Program-made: the position numbers and the translations under genes
In this document: in pieces, positions 50,247 through 57,546 of the stretch
Layout: every line of letters starts with the position of its first letter
Position numbering within the stretch: the first letter of the stretch is position 1
Notes under the pieces: model-generated
What the model saw: the letters and a program-made list of their open reading frames with translations, nothing else
Told to the model about the DNA's origin: nothing
Databases searched by the model: none
Assembly (NCBI GenBank): GCA_017534745.1
Contig: JAFXVX010000006.1
Location: forward strand, 1 to 57,546
DNA: 57,546 nucleotides
Reading direction: 5' to 3'
From: Bacteroidales bacterium
GTDB lineage: Bacteria > Bacteroidota > Bacteroidia > Bacteroidales > UBA932

Positions 50247-51197
50247 ATGGTTTTGCCCCCGATTCTTATCAAAGACCTGGGACTGGACGTGCCTTTCATC
50301 AATGGCCAGGTCAAAAAAGTAAAAAACTGCTGGCACTTCTCCACCGACGGGAATGCTGTTGATATCATGTTCTCCGATGAGGCTGACTTCAAGGCCGGGA
50401 TGAACAGGATCTATGTCGTGCTCCGCTCGTACGATGTTGTCATATTGGCGTTTTCCCTGATGGATACCCATGTCCATTTTGTGCTTTACGGCCCCTTTGA
50501 CGGGTGTAATCGCTTTGTCCACGACTTCATCAAGAGAACATCTATGCATATCGCTGCCCGTCACGGTGAGCGACATCGCCTGGAGAGTGTCCCTATCCAC
50601 CATCAGGAAGTGGACACCGAAGACTATCTCAAGACGGTTATCTGCTATGTTATAAAAAATGCTCCGGTGGGAGGTATTCCGTTCCAAGGCGTCGATTACC
50701 CCTGGTCCAGCGGCCCACTCTACTTCAGGAAGCAGGGCTGGTGGAGTTCCCCACGCTGGCTCAGTGAGGCCGCTGGTATTAAAAAGCCCATTCACGAGAA
50801 AAGGGAGATTCTGAAATCACGCACAATGAACATACGTGATAATCTCATTATGATAGACGACATCGTTTTTCCCGGCGAATATGTCGCTTATGAAATTGTC
50901 GAGAAACTTTTCAGAACTCATAAGGCATTTTCATTCTTCATGTGCCGCAGTAGGGAGTCGGACGTGGAGTCGCGCGGTGGCGCGATTTCCCGCCTGAGCA
51001 TCCCCATACAGGAGATGAAGCAACACCGCGACAGGATATGCAGTGAGTTGTTCGGCCACGAGTCGGTGCGTCGTCTGGACACGACGCAGCGGCTCCGCCT
51101 CGCCCGGGAGCTTCGTTCACGTTACAACAGTTCCCTAAAACAGGTCATCCGCCTTTCAGGTCTTGTTTACGATGAGGTTAAGGACAAGTTCCGGTGA
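50247..51197 (+). CDS. REP-associated tyrosine transposase (RAYT, Y1/HUH)
   Basis: A 316-residue protein of the IS200/REP-associated Y1 transposase family, which cuts single-stranded DNA at REP hairpins. The HUH motif is in LMDTHVHFVLYG (His-Val-His, about residues 73-75). A downstream helix DYLKTVICYVIKNAPVGG (about 132-149) contains the candidate catalytic tyrosine and the NAPVGG variant of the family NPV motif. The C-terminal part (about 240-316) is basic and helical (RLRLARELRSRYNSSLKQ) and could be the extra DNA-binding domain known in some groups. It is flanked by matching REP-like repeats and stands alone, without other IS genes. The upstream CTCTTTGACATA resembles the ORF6N cassette ends. 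Confidence 0.85.
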   Translation: MVLPPILIKDLGLDVPFINGQVKKVKNCWHFSTDGNAVDIMFSDEADFKAGMNRIYVVLRSYDVVILAFSLMDTHVHFVLYGPFDGCNRFVHDFIKRTSMHIAARHGERHRLESVPIHHQEVDTEDYLKTVICYVIKNAPVGGIPFQGVDYPWSSGPLYFRKQGWWSSPRWLSEAAGIKKPIHEKREILKSRTMNIRDNLIMIDDIVFPGEYVAYEIVEKLFRTHKAFSFFMCRSRESDVESRGGAISRLSIPIQEMKQHRDRICSELFGHESVRRLDTTQRLRLARELRSRYNSSLKQVIRLSGLVYDEVKDKFR

Positions 51198-51219
51198 GGA
51201 GCACAGGTAACATGTATGA

Positions 51220-51242
51220 GGCAGGTGATTTTCACGAAGCGG
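51220..51242 (+). repeat. REP-like element downstream of the RAYT gene
   Basis: Third copy of the 23-bp element, 22 bp after the RAYT stop, in direct orientation. It continues with GAGG like the inverted copy at 50025-50047. Confidence 0.85.
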
Positions 51243-51281
51243 AGGTGGGAGACGTTCTCGTCCTGCCGGCAGTGTGGCGGG

Positions 51282-52052
51282 TTAGTAATCGATGCGGGAG
51301 AGGAAAAGGGCGTGGCCGGGGACGGACTCGCCGGCGTCGGAGCGGGTGCCGCTCTCGATGAGGGAGGCGAACCAGGGGAGGTCGTGGCGGCCGCGGCCGA
51401 CTTCGAGGAGGGAGCCGACGACGGCGCGGACCATGTTGCGGAGGAACCGGTCGGCCTTGATGCGGAAGTACCAGTAGCCGTCGGAAGGGTATCCGAGGAG
51501 GGAAACGTGGGTCGGAACGTACTGCACCCAGCGGGCCTCGGTGACTGTGCAGATGGAGGTCTTGTTGTTCCCGCCGGTCTTTTCGAAGCAGCTGAAATCA
51601 TGGGTACCGAGGAGAAGCTGTGCGGCGGCGTTCATAGTTTCGAAATCGAGCACAGGGTAGCCGTACCAAAGCGAAAAATTCTCGGCGAACGGGTCTTTCT
51701 CCCTGTGCAGGAAGTAGGTATATTCACGGGAGCGGGCATCGAACCGGGCATGAAAATCCGGCGAAGCCGGAATAATCTCATGAACCTTGATTGAAGTGGG
51801 CAGGATGGCATTTATTTTGTAGCAAAAATCGGTTCCGCTGACGGCGACGGGACTCTCCGAATCGAAGTGAGCCACATAGCCGACAGCGTTGACTCCGGTG
51901 TCGGTCCTGCCCGCGCCGGTGACGGAGATTTCCTCTCCGAGAAGCGTTGAAAGCGCTCTCTCGAGAGTCTCCTGAATGCTCGGCGCCCCCCTCTGGATCT
52001 GCCACCCGGAGAACCCCGCGCCCTTGTAGGAAAGTTTTATGAAATACCGCAT
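51282..52052 (-). CDS. truA: tRNA pseudouridine(38-40) synthase TruA
   Basis: Makes pseudouridine at positions 38-40 of tRNA. The 256-residue protein starts MRYFIKLSYKGAGFSGWQIQ, carries the catalytic Asp in GAGRTDTGVNA (about 51-61), then FHARFDARSREYTYF and FLRNMVRAVVGSLLEVG. The start is set at 52052, since the 37 extra residues upstream overlap the divergent moxR leader. It is convergent with the RAYT gene. Confidence 0.95.
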   Translation of the reverse strand: MRYFIKLSYKGAGFSGWQIQRGAPSIQETLERALSTLLGEEISVTGAGRTDTGVNAVGYVAHFDSESPVAVSGTDFCYKINAILPTSIKVHEIIPASPDFHARFDARSREYTYFLHREKDPFAENFSLWYGYPVLDFETMNAAAQLLLGTHDFSCFEKTGGNNKTSICTVTEARWVQYVPTHVSLLGYPSDGYWYFRIKADRFLRNMVRAVVGSLLEVGRGRHDLPWFASLIESGTRSDAGESVPGHALFLSRIDY

Positions 52053-52060
52053 AGCAAATG

Positions 52061-52068
52061 CAAAATTA
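52061..52068 (-). promoter_or_regulatory. Possible -7 element for truA
   Basis: TAATTTTG on the minus strand only 9 nt before the truA ATG, implying a very short leader. The -33 element is weak. Confidence 0.35.
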
Positions 52069-52077
52069 AAACAAAAT

Positions 52078-53070
52078 ATGGAAAGCGTAAACATTAAAGA
52101 GCTGAACGAGCGTATCCAGAAGGAAAGTGCCTTCGTGGATCTTCTCACCATTGAGATGGGCAAAGTGATTGTCGGTCAGAAGCACCTCGTGGAGAACCTT
52201 CTCATCGGACTCCTCTCCGGAGGACACATCCTCCTCGAGGGTGTCCCCGGCCTCGCCAAGACCCTCGCAATCAACACCTTGTCCCAGGCTGTGGACGCAA
52301 AGTTCAGCCGTATCCAGTTCACTCCGGATCTCCTTCCGGCCGACGTCATCGGTACCCTGATCTACTCCCAGAAGAAAGAGGCCTTCGAGGTCCGCAAGGG
52401 CCCCGTTTTCGCCAACTTCGTGCTGGCGGATGAAATCAACCGTTCCCCGGCCAAGGTCCAGTCGGCCCTCCTCGAAGCCATGCAGGAGCACCAGGTGACC
52501 ATCGGCGACCAGACTTTCCGCCTGCCGGATCCCTTCCTCGTGATGGCGACCCAGAACCCCATCGAGCAGGAAGGTACCTATCCTCTCCCCGAGGCCCAGG
52601 TGGACCGTTTCATGCTGAAAGTCGTGGTCAGCTATCCCCGCAAGGAGGAAGAGCGCCAGATCATCAGGATGAACAACACCGGCGAATTCCCCAAGGCTTC
52701 CCCAGTGGTGAAGCCCGAGGACATCGTCCGCGCAAGGGAAGTCGTCCGTGACGTCTATATGGATGAGAAGATAGAGCGCTACATCGTGGATATCGTCTAT
52801 GCGACAAGGACCCCGAAGGAGTACGGCCTCGAGAACCTCGAGAGCCTCATCTCCTACGGCGCATCCCCCCGTGCCAGCATTTCCCTTTCGCTGGCTGCAA
52901 AGGCCTACGCCTTCATCAAGAGGCGCGGCTACGTCATCCCCGAGGATGTCCGTGCCGTCTGCAATGAGGTCCTGCGCCACCGTATCGGACTCACCTACGA
53001 GGCCGAGGCCGAAAACGTCACTTCGGAGCAGATAATTGAAAGCGTAATCAATTCAGTGATAGTGCCGTAA
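52078..53070 (+). CDS. MoxR-family AAA+ ATPase
   Basis: A 330-residue cytoplasmic ATPase thought to act as a chaperone for VWA-domain partners. It has Walker A GVPGLAKT (about 57-64), Walker B FVLADEINR, the MATQNPIEQEGTYPLPEAQ sensor block typical of MoxR, and the C-terminal lid. The start is ATG 52078 (MESVNIKEL), since the longer frame would overlap truA. Its stop overlaps the DUF58 start (TAATG). It heads the moxR-DUF58-bat operon. Confidence 0.93.
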   Translation: MESVNIKELNERIQKESAFVDLLTIEMGKVIVGQKHLVENLLIGLLSGGHILLEGVPGLAKTLAINTLSQAVDAKFSRIQFTPDLLPADVIGTLIYSQKKEAFEVRKGPVFANFVLADEINRSPAKVQSALLEAMQEHQVTIGDQTFRLPDPFLVMATQNPIEQEGTYPLPEAQVDRFMLKVVVSYPRKEEERQIIRMNNTGEFPKASPVVKPEDIVRAREVVRDVYMDEKIERYIVDIVYATRTPKEYGLENLESLISYGASPRASISLSLAAKAYAFIKRRGYVIPEDVRAVCNEVLRHRIGLTYEAEAENVTSEQIIESVINSVIVP

Positions 53071-53960
53071 TGCCTTCAATGAGCGAAAGCGACCTTCTCA
53101 AAAAGGTCAGGAAGATAGAAATCAGGACAAAGGCCCTGTCCCACCAGATCTTCGCGGGTGAATACCACTCGGCCTTCAAGGGCCGCGGTATGGCCTTCAG
53201 CGAGGTGAGGGAGTACAGTTACGGTGACGACGTCCGCAACATGGACTGGAACGTCACCGCCCGCCTCAGCGCGCCTTACGTCAAGATTTTCGAGGAGGAG
53301 AGGGAGCTCACGGTAGTGCTTCTGGTGGATGTCTCCCGTTCGGGCCTTTTTGGCACTGCCGTAAAGACCAAACGGGACCAGATCGCCGAGATAGCGGCGG
53401 TGCTGGCGTTCTCCGCCCTTGTCAACAACGACAAGGTCGGCGCCCTGTTCTTCAGTGACCGGGTGGAGAAGTTTATCCCGCCGAAAAAGGGCCGCACCCA
53501 CCTTCTCCACATCATCCGTGAAATCCTCCACCTGGAGCCCGAATCCACCGGCACGGACATCGGAGAAGCGCTCCGCTTCCTCACGGGCGCTCTGCGCAAA
53601 AAATGCACTGCTTTCATCCTCTCCGACATGCTGGATGTCAATCCCGACGGCTCGCCCCGCTATGAAGATGCGCTCAAAGTCGCGGCCGGACGCCATGACC
53701 TCTCGGTCATCCGCGTCACGGACCCCCGCGAGGAGACCATTCCTTCAATCGGTCTTGTCGATGTAAAAGACTCTGAGACAGGGGAGAGCGCGTGGATCAA
53801 CACATCCTCGCAGAAGGTGCGCCGGGAGTATTCCAAGTGGTTCACACAGGTTGAGGAGAAGCTCCGCAGGACCCTTCTGCGCTACAAGGTGGACAGTGTC
53901 GGCATCCGCACTGATGAAGATTATGTCAACGGACTGATGTCCCTTTTCAGGATGAGATGA
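53070..53960 (+). CDS. DUF58 domain protein of the Bat operon
   Basis: A 296-residue protein with the DUF58 signature FKGRGMAFSEVREYSYGDDV (about 33-52), DWNVTARL, and a VWA-like fold beginning LLVDVSRSGLFG (MIDAS-like Asp-x-Ser-x-Ser). It has no membrane segment, so it is probably cytoplasmic and a direct MoxR client. Gene order (MoxR, DUF58, membrane protein, BatA, BatB, BatC) matches the aerotolerance operon of Bacteroidota. It overlaps the next gene by 4 bp. Confidence 0.92.
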   Translation: MPSMSESDLLKKVRKIEIRTKALSHQIFAGEYHSAFKGRGMAFSEVREYSYGDDVRNMDWNVTARLSAPYVKIFEEERELTVVLLVDVSRSGLFGTAVKTKRDQIAEIAAVLAFSALVNNDKVGALFFSDRVEKFIPPKKGRTHLLHIIREILHLEPESTGTDIGEALRFLTGALRKKCTAFILSDMLDVNPDGSPRYEDALKVAAGRHDLSVIRVTDPREETIPSIGLVDVKDSETGESAWINTSSQKVRREYSKWFTQVEEKLRRTLLRYKVDSVGIRTDEDYVNGLMSLFRMR

Positions 53961-55039
53961 GAAAGACATTGATATATATTCTCGCCTTCGCGGCGGCTGC
54001 CATAACGGCAGCTGCGCAGGACAGCCTCGTTTTCAAGCCGGGCAAGGTCATCCCCATGGAGGGAGCCTTCCTCGAGCAGTTGGAGAAGAGGGATTCGATC
54101 CTCATCGCGGACCAGGTCGAGTATGGTTTTACAATAAAGGACGTCCCGCGCGGGGAGGTTCTCGTGCCTGCGGACATCCCTCCGCAGGGGCAGGAGATAG
54201 TCCCCGGAGTGGAGGTCATCTCCGGCTGGCAGATCGACACCCTCGGTCTCCCGAAGAAGAAAAATGCCCCGCGGAAGGACACATATGACCTTCGCGCGGC
54301 CTACAGGCTCGCCTCCTTCGAGGACGGCGATTTCTCCCTGCCTCCGATAGCGGTGCTGCGTATCAAGCCCGATATGACGGCAGATACCCTGATTTTCGAG
54401 AGCAGCATCCTCTCCGTCAGGGAGCTTCCGGTCGATACTGCGACCTTCGAGGTCCGCGACATCAAGGGCCAGATCCGTTACCCGCTGACTTTCAAGGAGA
54501 CTGTTCCGTGGATCATCGGCGCCCTCGCCCTTGCCGGCCTCATCGTCCTCGCGGTCTATTTCATCAGGAAGCGCCGCAAGGAGAGTGAGCCGGAGTACAG
54601 GGAGCCTGCCCACGTCACGGCCCTCCGCAAGCTCGACCGCTACCGTTCCGACAAGTTCTGGGAGCCGGAGAAGCAGAAGGCGTTCTACTCCGGCGTGACC
54701 GATACCCTGCGCGAATACATGGAAGCCCGCTTCGACATCGACGCGATGGAAATGACGACCGGCGAGATATTTACGGCACTCAAGGGCACCGATCTCCGCC
54801 GTGATCTTTACGACGAGATGAAGGTTCTCTTCGAGCGCGCCGACTTCGTCAAATTCGCAAAGTACACCGCTTCCCGCGAAGACAACGCCGGCGTCATCCC
54901 CGCCTCCGTCCGCTTCGTCACCGAGACCTACCAGGCCGCCGTCGAAGAAGAGGCCGAGGAGCAGCGCGCCGCCGCCGCTCCTGCTCCCGCGCCGGCCGAA
55001 GACACAGAAGATAATGAACGATTTATGCCCAAAGGATAA
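53957..55039 (+). CDS. Membrane-anchored protein of the Bat operon
   Basis: A 360-residue protein: signal peptide (1-20, ending AAAQ), a periplasmic beta domain (about 25-175) with a BatD-like flavour (GEVLVPADIPPQGQE, DFSLPPIAVLRI), one membrane segment (about 178-200) and a cytoplasmic helical part ending in an Ala/Pro/Glu-rich tail. A protein of this type sits between the DUF58 and BatA genes in many Bacteroidota, and its exact role is unknown. It is coupled to its neighbours on both sides (4-bp overlap before, 11-bp gap after). Confidence 0.82.
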   Translation: MRKTLIYILAFAAAAITAAAQDSLVFKPGKVIPMEGAFLEQLEKRDSILIADQVEYGFTIKDVPRGEVLVPADIPPQGQEIVPGVEVISGWQIDTLGLPKKKNAPRKDTYDLRAAYRLASFEDGDFSLPPIAVLRIKPDMTADTLIFESSILSVRELPVDTATFEVRDIKGQIRYPLTFKETVPWIIGALALAGLIVLAVYFIRKRRKESEPEYREPAHVTALRKLDRYRSDKFWEPEKQKAFYSGVTDTLREYMEARFDIDAMEMTTGEIFTALKGTDLRRDLYDEMKVLFERADFVKFAKYTASREDNAGVIPASVRFVTETYQAAVEEEAEEQRAAAAPAPAPAEDTEDNERFMPKG

Positions 55040-55050
55040 GGAGGAATAAT

Positions 55051-56034
55051 ATGTTTTTTGAATATCCAGGGTTATTGTGGTTAGAGGTGCTGCCGATTTT
55101 ATTGGCGGGACACTACATATATCTGGAGCTGTGTGGGAGAAGGCCGCACCTGAGGGTGTCGGCGGTGAGACCATGGAAGGCCGGAGGGGGCTCCGTCCTC
55201 CAGTATGTCAGGCACCTGCCGTTCATCTTCAGGGAGGCGGCGCTTGCGCTGATAATATTCTGTATAGCCCGTCCCCGTTCCTCCAGTGAAATGGAGAGGG
55301 TGGACACAGAGGGCATCGACATAGTCCTTGCGATGGACGTCTCGACGAGTATGCTCGCCCGCGATTTCAAGCCGGACCGCATTTCCGCGGCCAAGGACAT
55401 CGCCATCGAGTTCATCTCGCAGCGCCCGACCGACAGGATGGGCATCGTCGTCTTCGCCGGTGAAAGCTATACCCAGTGCCCGCTGACGACAGACAGGGCG
55501 ACGCTTGTAAACCTCATGAAGGAAGTCCAGACCGACATCATCGAAGACGGCACCGCAATCGGCAACGGCCTCGCGACCGCCGTCTCCAGGATGAAGGACT
55601 CCGACGCTAAGAGCAGGGTGGTGATTCTCCTGACCGACGGCGTCAACAACACCGGCGAGATCAACCCCGACATGGCGGCCGAAATCGCAAAGACCTACGG
55701 CATAAGGGTTTACACCATCGGCGTGGGCGCCAACGGCAAGGCCCCGTATCCGGTTATGACCCCTTGGGGAGTGGACACCCAGATGCTCGACGTCGAGATC
55801 GACGAGGATCTCCTCAAGAGGATTTCCGCGGAGACCGGCGGCCACTACTTCCGTGCGACCGACAACACCAAACTCGCCGAAATCTACTCCGAGATCAATA
55901 AAATGGAGAAGACCCGCACGACGGTGGACAGCTTCCCCGTCTATAAGGACCTGTATGGCCCTTACGCCCTGGCCGCGCTGATCTTCCTTCTTCTCGAATT
56001 GCTGCTAACCGTACTTCTCAGAAAGCTTCCTTAG
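55051..56034 (+). CDS. batA: VWA-domain protein BatA
   Basis: A 327-residue inner-membrane protein. Two N-terminal hydrophobic segments (about 5-25 and 55-75) precede a von Willebrand A domain with the metal-site motif AMDVSTSMLARDF (about 89-101), TDRATLVNLM and LLTDGVNNTGE. A final membrane segment (about 300-322) follows. VWA proteins of this operon are linked to oxygen or stress tolerance in Bacteroides, and the mechanism is not settled. It lies 4 bp before the paralogous BatB gene. Confidence 0.9.
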   Translation: MFFEYPGLLWLEVLPILLAGHYIYLELCGRRPHLRVSAVRPWKAGGGSVLQYVRHLPFIFREAALALIIFCIARPRSSSEMERVDTEGIDIVLAMDVSTSMLARDFKPDRISAAKDIAIEFISQRPTDRMGIVVFAGESYTQCPLTTDRATLVNLMKEVQTDIIEDGTAIGNGLATAVSRMKDSDAKSRVVILLTDGVNNTGEINPDMAAEIAKTYGIRVYTIGVGANGKAPYPVMTPWGVDTQMLDVEIDEDLLKRISAETGGHYFRATDNTKLAEIYSEINKMEKTRTTVDSFPVYKDLYGPYALAALIFLLLELLLTVLLRKLP

Positions 56035-56038
56035 AACC

Positions 56039-57052
56039 ATGATACTCTTTGCCCGCGAAAATTTCCTTTTGCTGCTTCTACTGGTGCCGCTTATTCCGGT
56101 GGTATATGGCATAATGCGGTATATGCGCCGCCGCAGGGTGCTCCGGCTCGGAGACGAGGGTCTCGTCAGGGAGCTCATGCCGTCGTGGTCCCGTTCGAAG
56201 GGGTGGGTGAGGGTCTCTCTCATCGCACTGGCGTTCTTCTTTTTTGTCATCGGCCTTGCACGTCCGCAGATAGGGTCAAAACTCACCGAGAAAAAGACCC
56301 GCGGCGCCGAGATAATGATAGCCCTCGACGTCTCCAACTCGATGCTTGCCGAGGATTACTCCCCGAACCGTCTGGAGAGGGCCAAACTATCGATTTCCCG
56401 CATCACGGACCGTCTGAAAGACGACCGTGTCGGTCTCATCGTGTTCGCCGGGACCTCCTTTGTCCAGCTCCCGATTACGACCGACTACGTGTCGGCCAAG
56501 ATGTTCCTCTCGAACATCTCGACCGAGTCGGTGCCGGTGCAGGGGACGGCTCTTGCAGACGCCATCAGGACCGCCCTGCGTTCCTTCTCGGCCCAAAGCG
56601 AGAAGAGCAGGGTGATAATCCTCATTTCCGACGGTGAGAACCACGAGGACGACCCGGTTGCTGCGGCTTCCGAGGCCGCCGAGATGGGTGTAAAAATCTA
56701 TACCATCGGAGTTGGCTCGGCCGAGGGCCAGCCAATCCCGATGAACGGGGAGCTCCTGCGCGACTCCGCCGGCGAGATAGTCGTCACCAAGCTCGATGAG
56801 GACACCCTCCGCAGGATAGCCAAAGCCGGCGGCGGGGCATACGTCCACGCCGGCCGCGACGAGTTCGGACTCAATCCTATTATAAACGATATCCGTCGCC
56901 TGGAGGACGAGGATTTCAACTCCACCGTCTTCGAGGAATACGACGAACAGTATATGTATTTCTTCGCCATTGCGCTGGCCCTGTTCATTATTGAGATGCT
57001 CATAGGCCAGAGGCGCAGCGGCAGGCATCTGTTCAGGAGGGAAGAGGTATGA
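56039..57052 (+). CDS. batB: VWA-domain protein BatB
   Basis: A 337-residue paralogue of BatA with the same plan: membrane segments at about 8-25 and 58-75, the VWA metal site ALDVSNSMLAEDYSPNRL (about 95-112), TTDYVSAKMFL, LISDGENHEDD, and a C-terminal membrane segment (about 305-322). It probably forms a heteromeric membrane complex with BatA. Its stop overlaps the batC start by 4 bp. Confidence 0.9.
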   Translation: MILFARENFLLLLLLVPLIPVVYGIMRYMRRRRVLRLGDEGLVRELMPSWSRSKGWVRVSLIALAFFFFVIGLARPQIGSKLTEKKTRGAEIMIALDVSNSMLAEDYSPNRLERAKLSISRITDRLKDDRVGLIVFAGTSFVQLPITTDYVSAKMFLSNISTESVPVQGTALADAIRTALRSFSAQSEKSRVIILISDGENHEDDPVAAASEAAEMGVKIYTIGVGSAEGQPIPMNGELLRDSAGEIVVTKLDEDTLRRIAKAGGGAYVHAGRDEFGLNPIINDIRRLEDEDFNSTVFEEYDEQYMYFFAIALALFIIEMLIGQRRSGRHLFRREEV

Positions 57053-57546
57053 GAAAACTGCTCACAGTCATAGCGTTGGCTCTTGTCGCCTTCACGGCGT
57101 CGGCCCAGGCCGACCGCCACGAGGTCCGGCAGGGCAACCGCCTTTTCAAGGCCGGCAAGTTCGAGGCCGCCGACATCAGCTACCGCAAGGCGCAGTTGAA
57201 GGATTCGACCTCGTTTGCGGCCGGGTACAACCTTGCGAACGCCCTTTATCGCGAGGGCAATTACGATGAGGCCGGAAAGCAGCTTTCCAAGCTGTCTTCC
57301 AAAGCCAAAGGCCGTCCGGACGAGGCCTCGTTCTGGTTCAATGCCGGCGATGTGGCCATTCAGAAAAAGGACTGGAAGACCGCCGTGGATGCGTTCCACG
57401 CCTCGCTGCTTCTCAATCCTTCGGACATCGACGCCAAAGAGAACTATCTGTATGCCAAGAAGATGCTGGAGAATCAGCAGCAGGAGGAGCAGAACCAGCA
57501 GGACCAGGATCAGGACCAAAACCAGGATCAGCAGCAACAGCAACAA
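57049..57546 (+). CDS. batC: TPR protein BatC, N-terminal part
   Basis: The first 166 residues are visible; the gene runs off the window. It has a signal peptide (1-20, ending TASAQ) followed by two or three TPR helical pairs (EVRQGNRLFKAGKFEAADIS, YNLANALYREGNYDEAGKQ and FNAGDVAIQKKDWKTAVDAF), then a Gln/Asp-rich linker of QQEEQNQQDQDQ type. The arrangement matches the TPR protein that follows BatB in Bacteroidota. It is translationally coupled to batB. Confidence 0.88.
   Translation, partial: MRKLLTVIALALVAFTASAQADRHEVRQGNRLFKAGKFEAADISYRKAQLKDSTSFAAGYNLANALYREGNYDEAGKQLSKLSSKAKGRPDEASFWFNAGDVAIQKKDWKTAVDAFHASLLLNPSDIDAKENYLYAKKMLENQQQEEQNQQDQDQDQNQDQQQQQQ

Noticed and set aside
50238..50795. 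A 185-codon minus-strand open frame over the RAYT gene
   Set aside because: The plus strand holds the HUH and tyrosine motifs of a known family; the minus frame has none.

Overview
The window reads as chromosomal DNA of a Bacteroidota species, most likely a fairly GC-rich gut-type member of Bacteroidales. The grounds are promoters of the TTTG-N19-TAnnTTTG kind with no strong Shine-Dalgarno sites; fimbrillin-like, BACON and FISUMP-type lipoproteins; a MoxR/DUF58/Bat operon; and a Thr-Tyr-Gly-Thr tRNA cluster running into tuf. Genus cannot be fixed from sequence alone.

Layout. 1-550: start of tuf and four upstream tRNA genes (minus). 553-5856: dxs, a FISUMP lipoprotein, radA and queH (minus). 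5935-12940: two tandem MFS transporters, aroE, ssb, a secreted protein of unknown function and a PBP4-type carboxypeptidase (plus). 12903-16364: galE, a DUF819 membrane protein and an acyltransferase (minus operon). 16521-23004: surA, an OstA-like outer-membrane/LPS protein and a GH28-CE15 fusion carbohydrase (plus operon). 22982-25522: two small lipoproteins and gpsA. 25735-42037: an accessory island of secreted lipoproteins. It holds a 43-residue peptide gene, three endonuclease/exonuclease/phosphatase (EEP) lipoproteins, a 1514-residue repeat adhesin, a broken gene, and a 1660-residue protein joining a calcineurin-type phosphoesterase to an SGNH esterase. Two tandem ORF6N cassettes interrupt the island. 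42116-49794: a seven-gene minus operon, exbB-exbD-tonB-rluB-era-parC-aroK. 50025-51242: a Y1/RAYT transposase framed by its own short repeats. 51282-57546: truA, then the divergent moxR-DUF58-bat operon, cut by the window end.

The most unusual feature is a dispersed palindrome-like repeat of about 28 bp (ends TGTCATTTCGAG and GAGAAATCTC). It occurs in at least a dozen copies, singly or as large inverted pairs. Many copies lie inside conserved genes without breaking the frame: a MFS loop, shikimate dehydrogenase (two inserts), shikimate kinase, the ParC C-terminus, the OstA linker and an EEP lipoprotein. Other copies supply the end of the TAG stop codon of a lipoprotein gene and of gpsA. The unit is open in five of its six reading frames, which would explain the tolerance. 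A RAYT gene with its own REP-like repeats, and ORF6N cassettes with terminal inverted repeats and built-in promoter and terminator, are further small mobile systems here. Whether they are connected to the dispersed repeat is not shown by the sequence.
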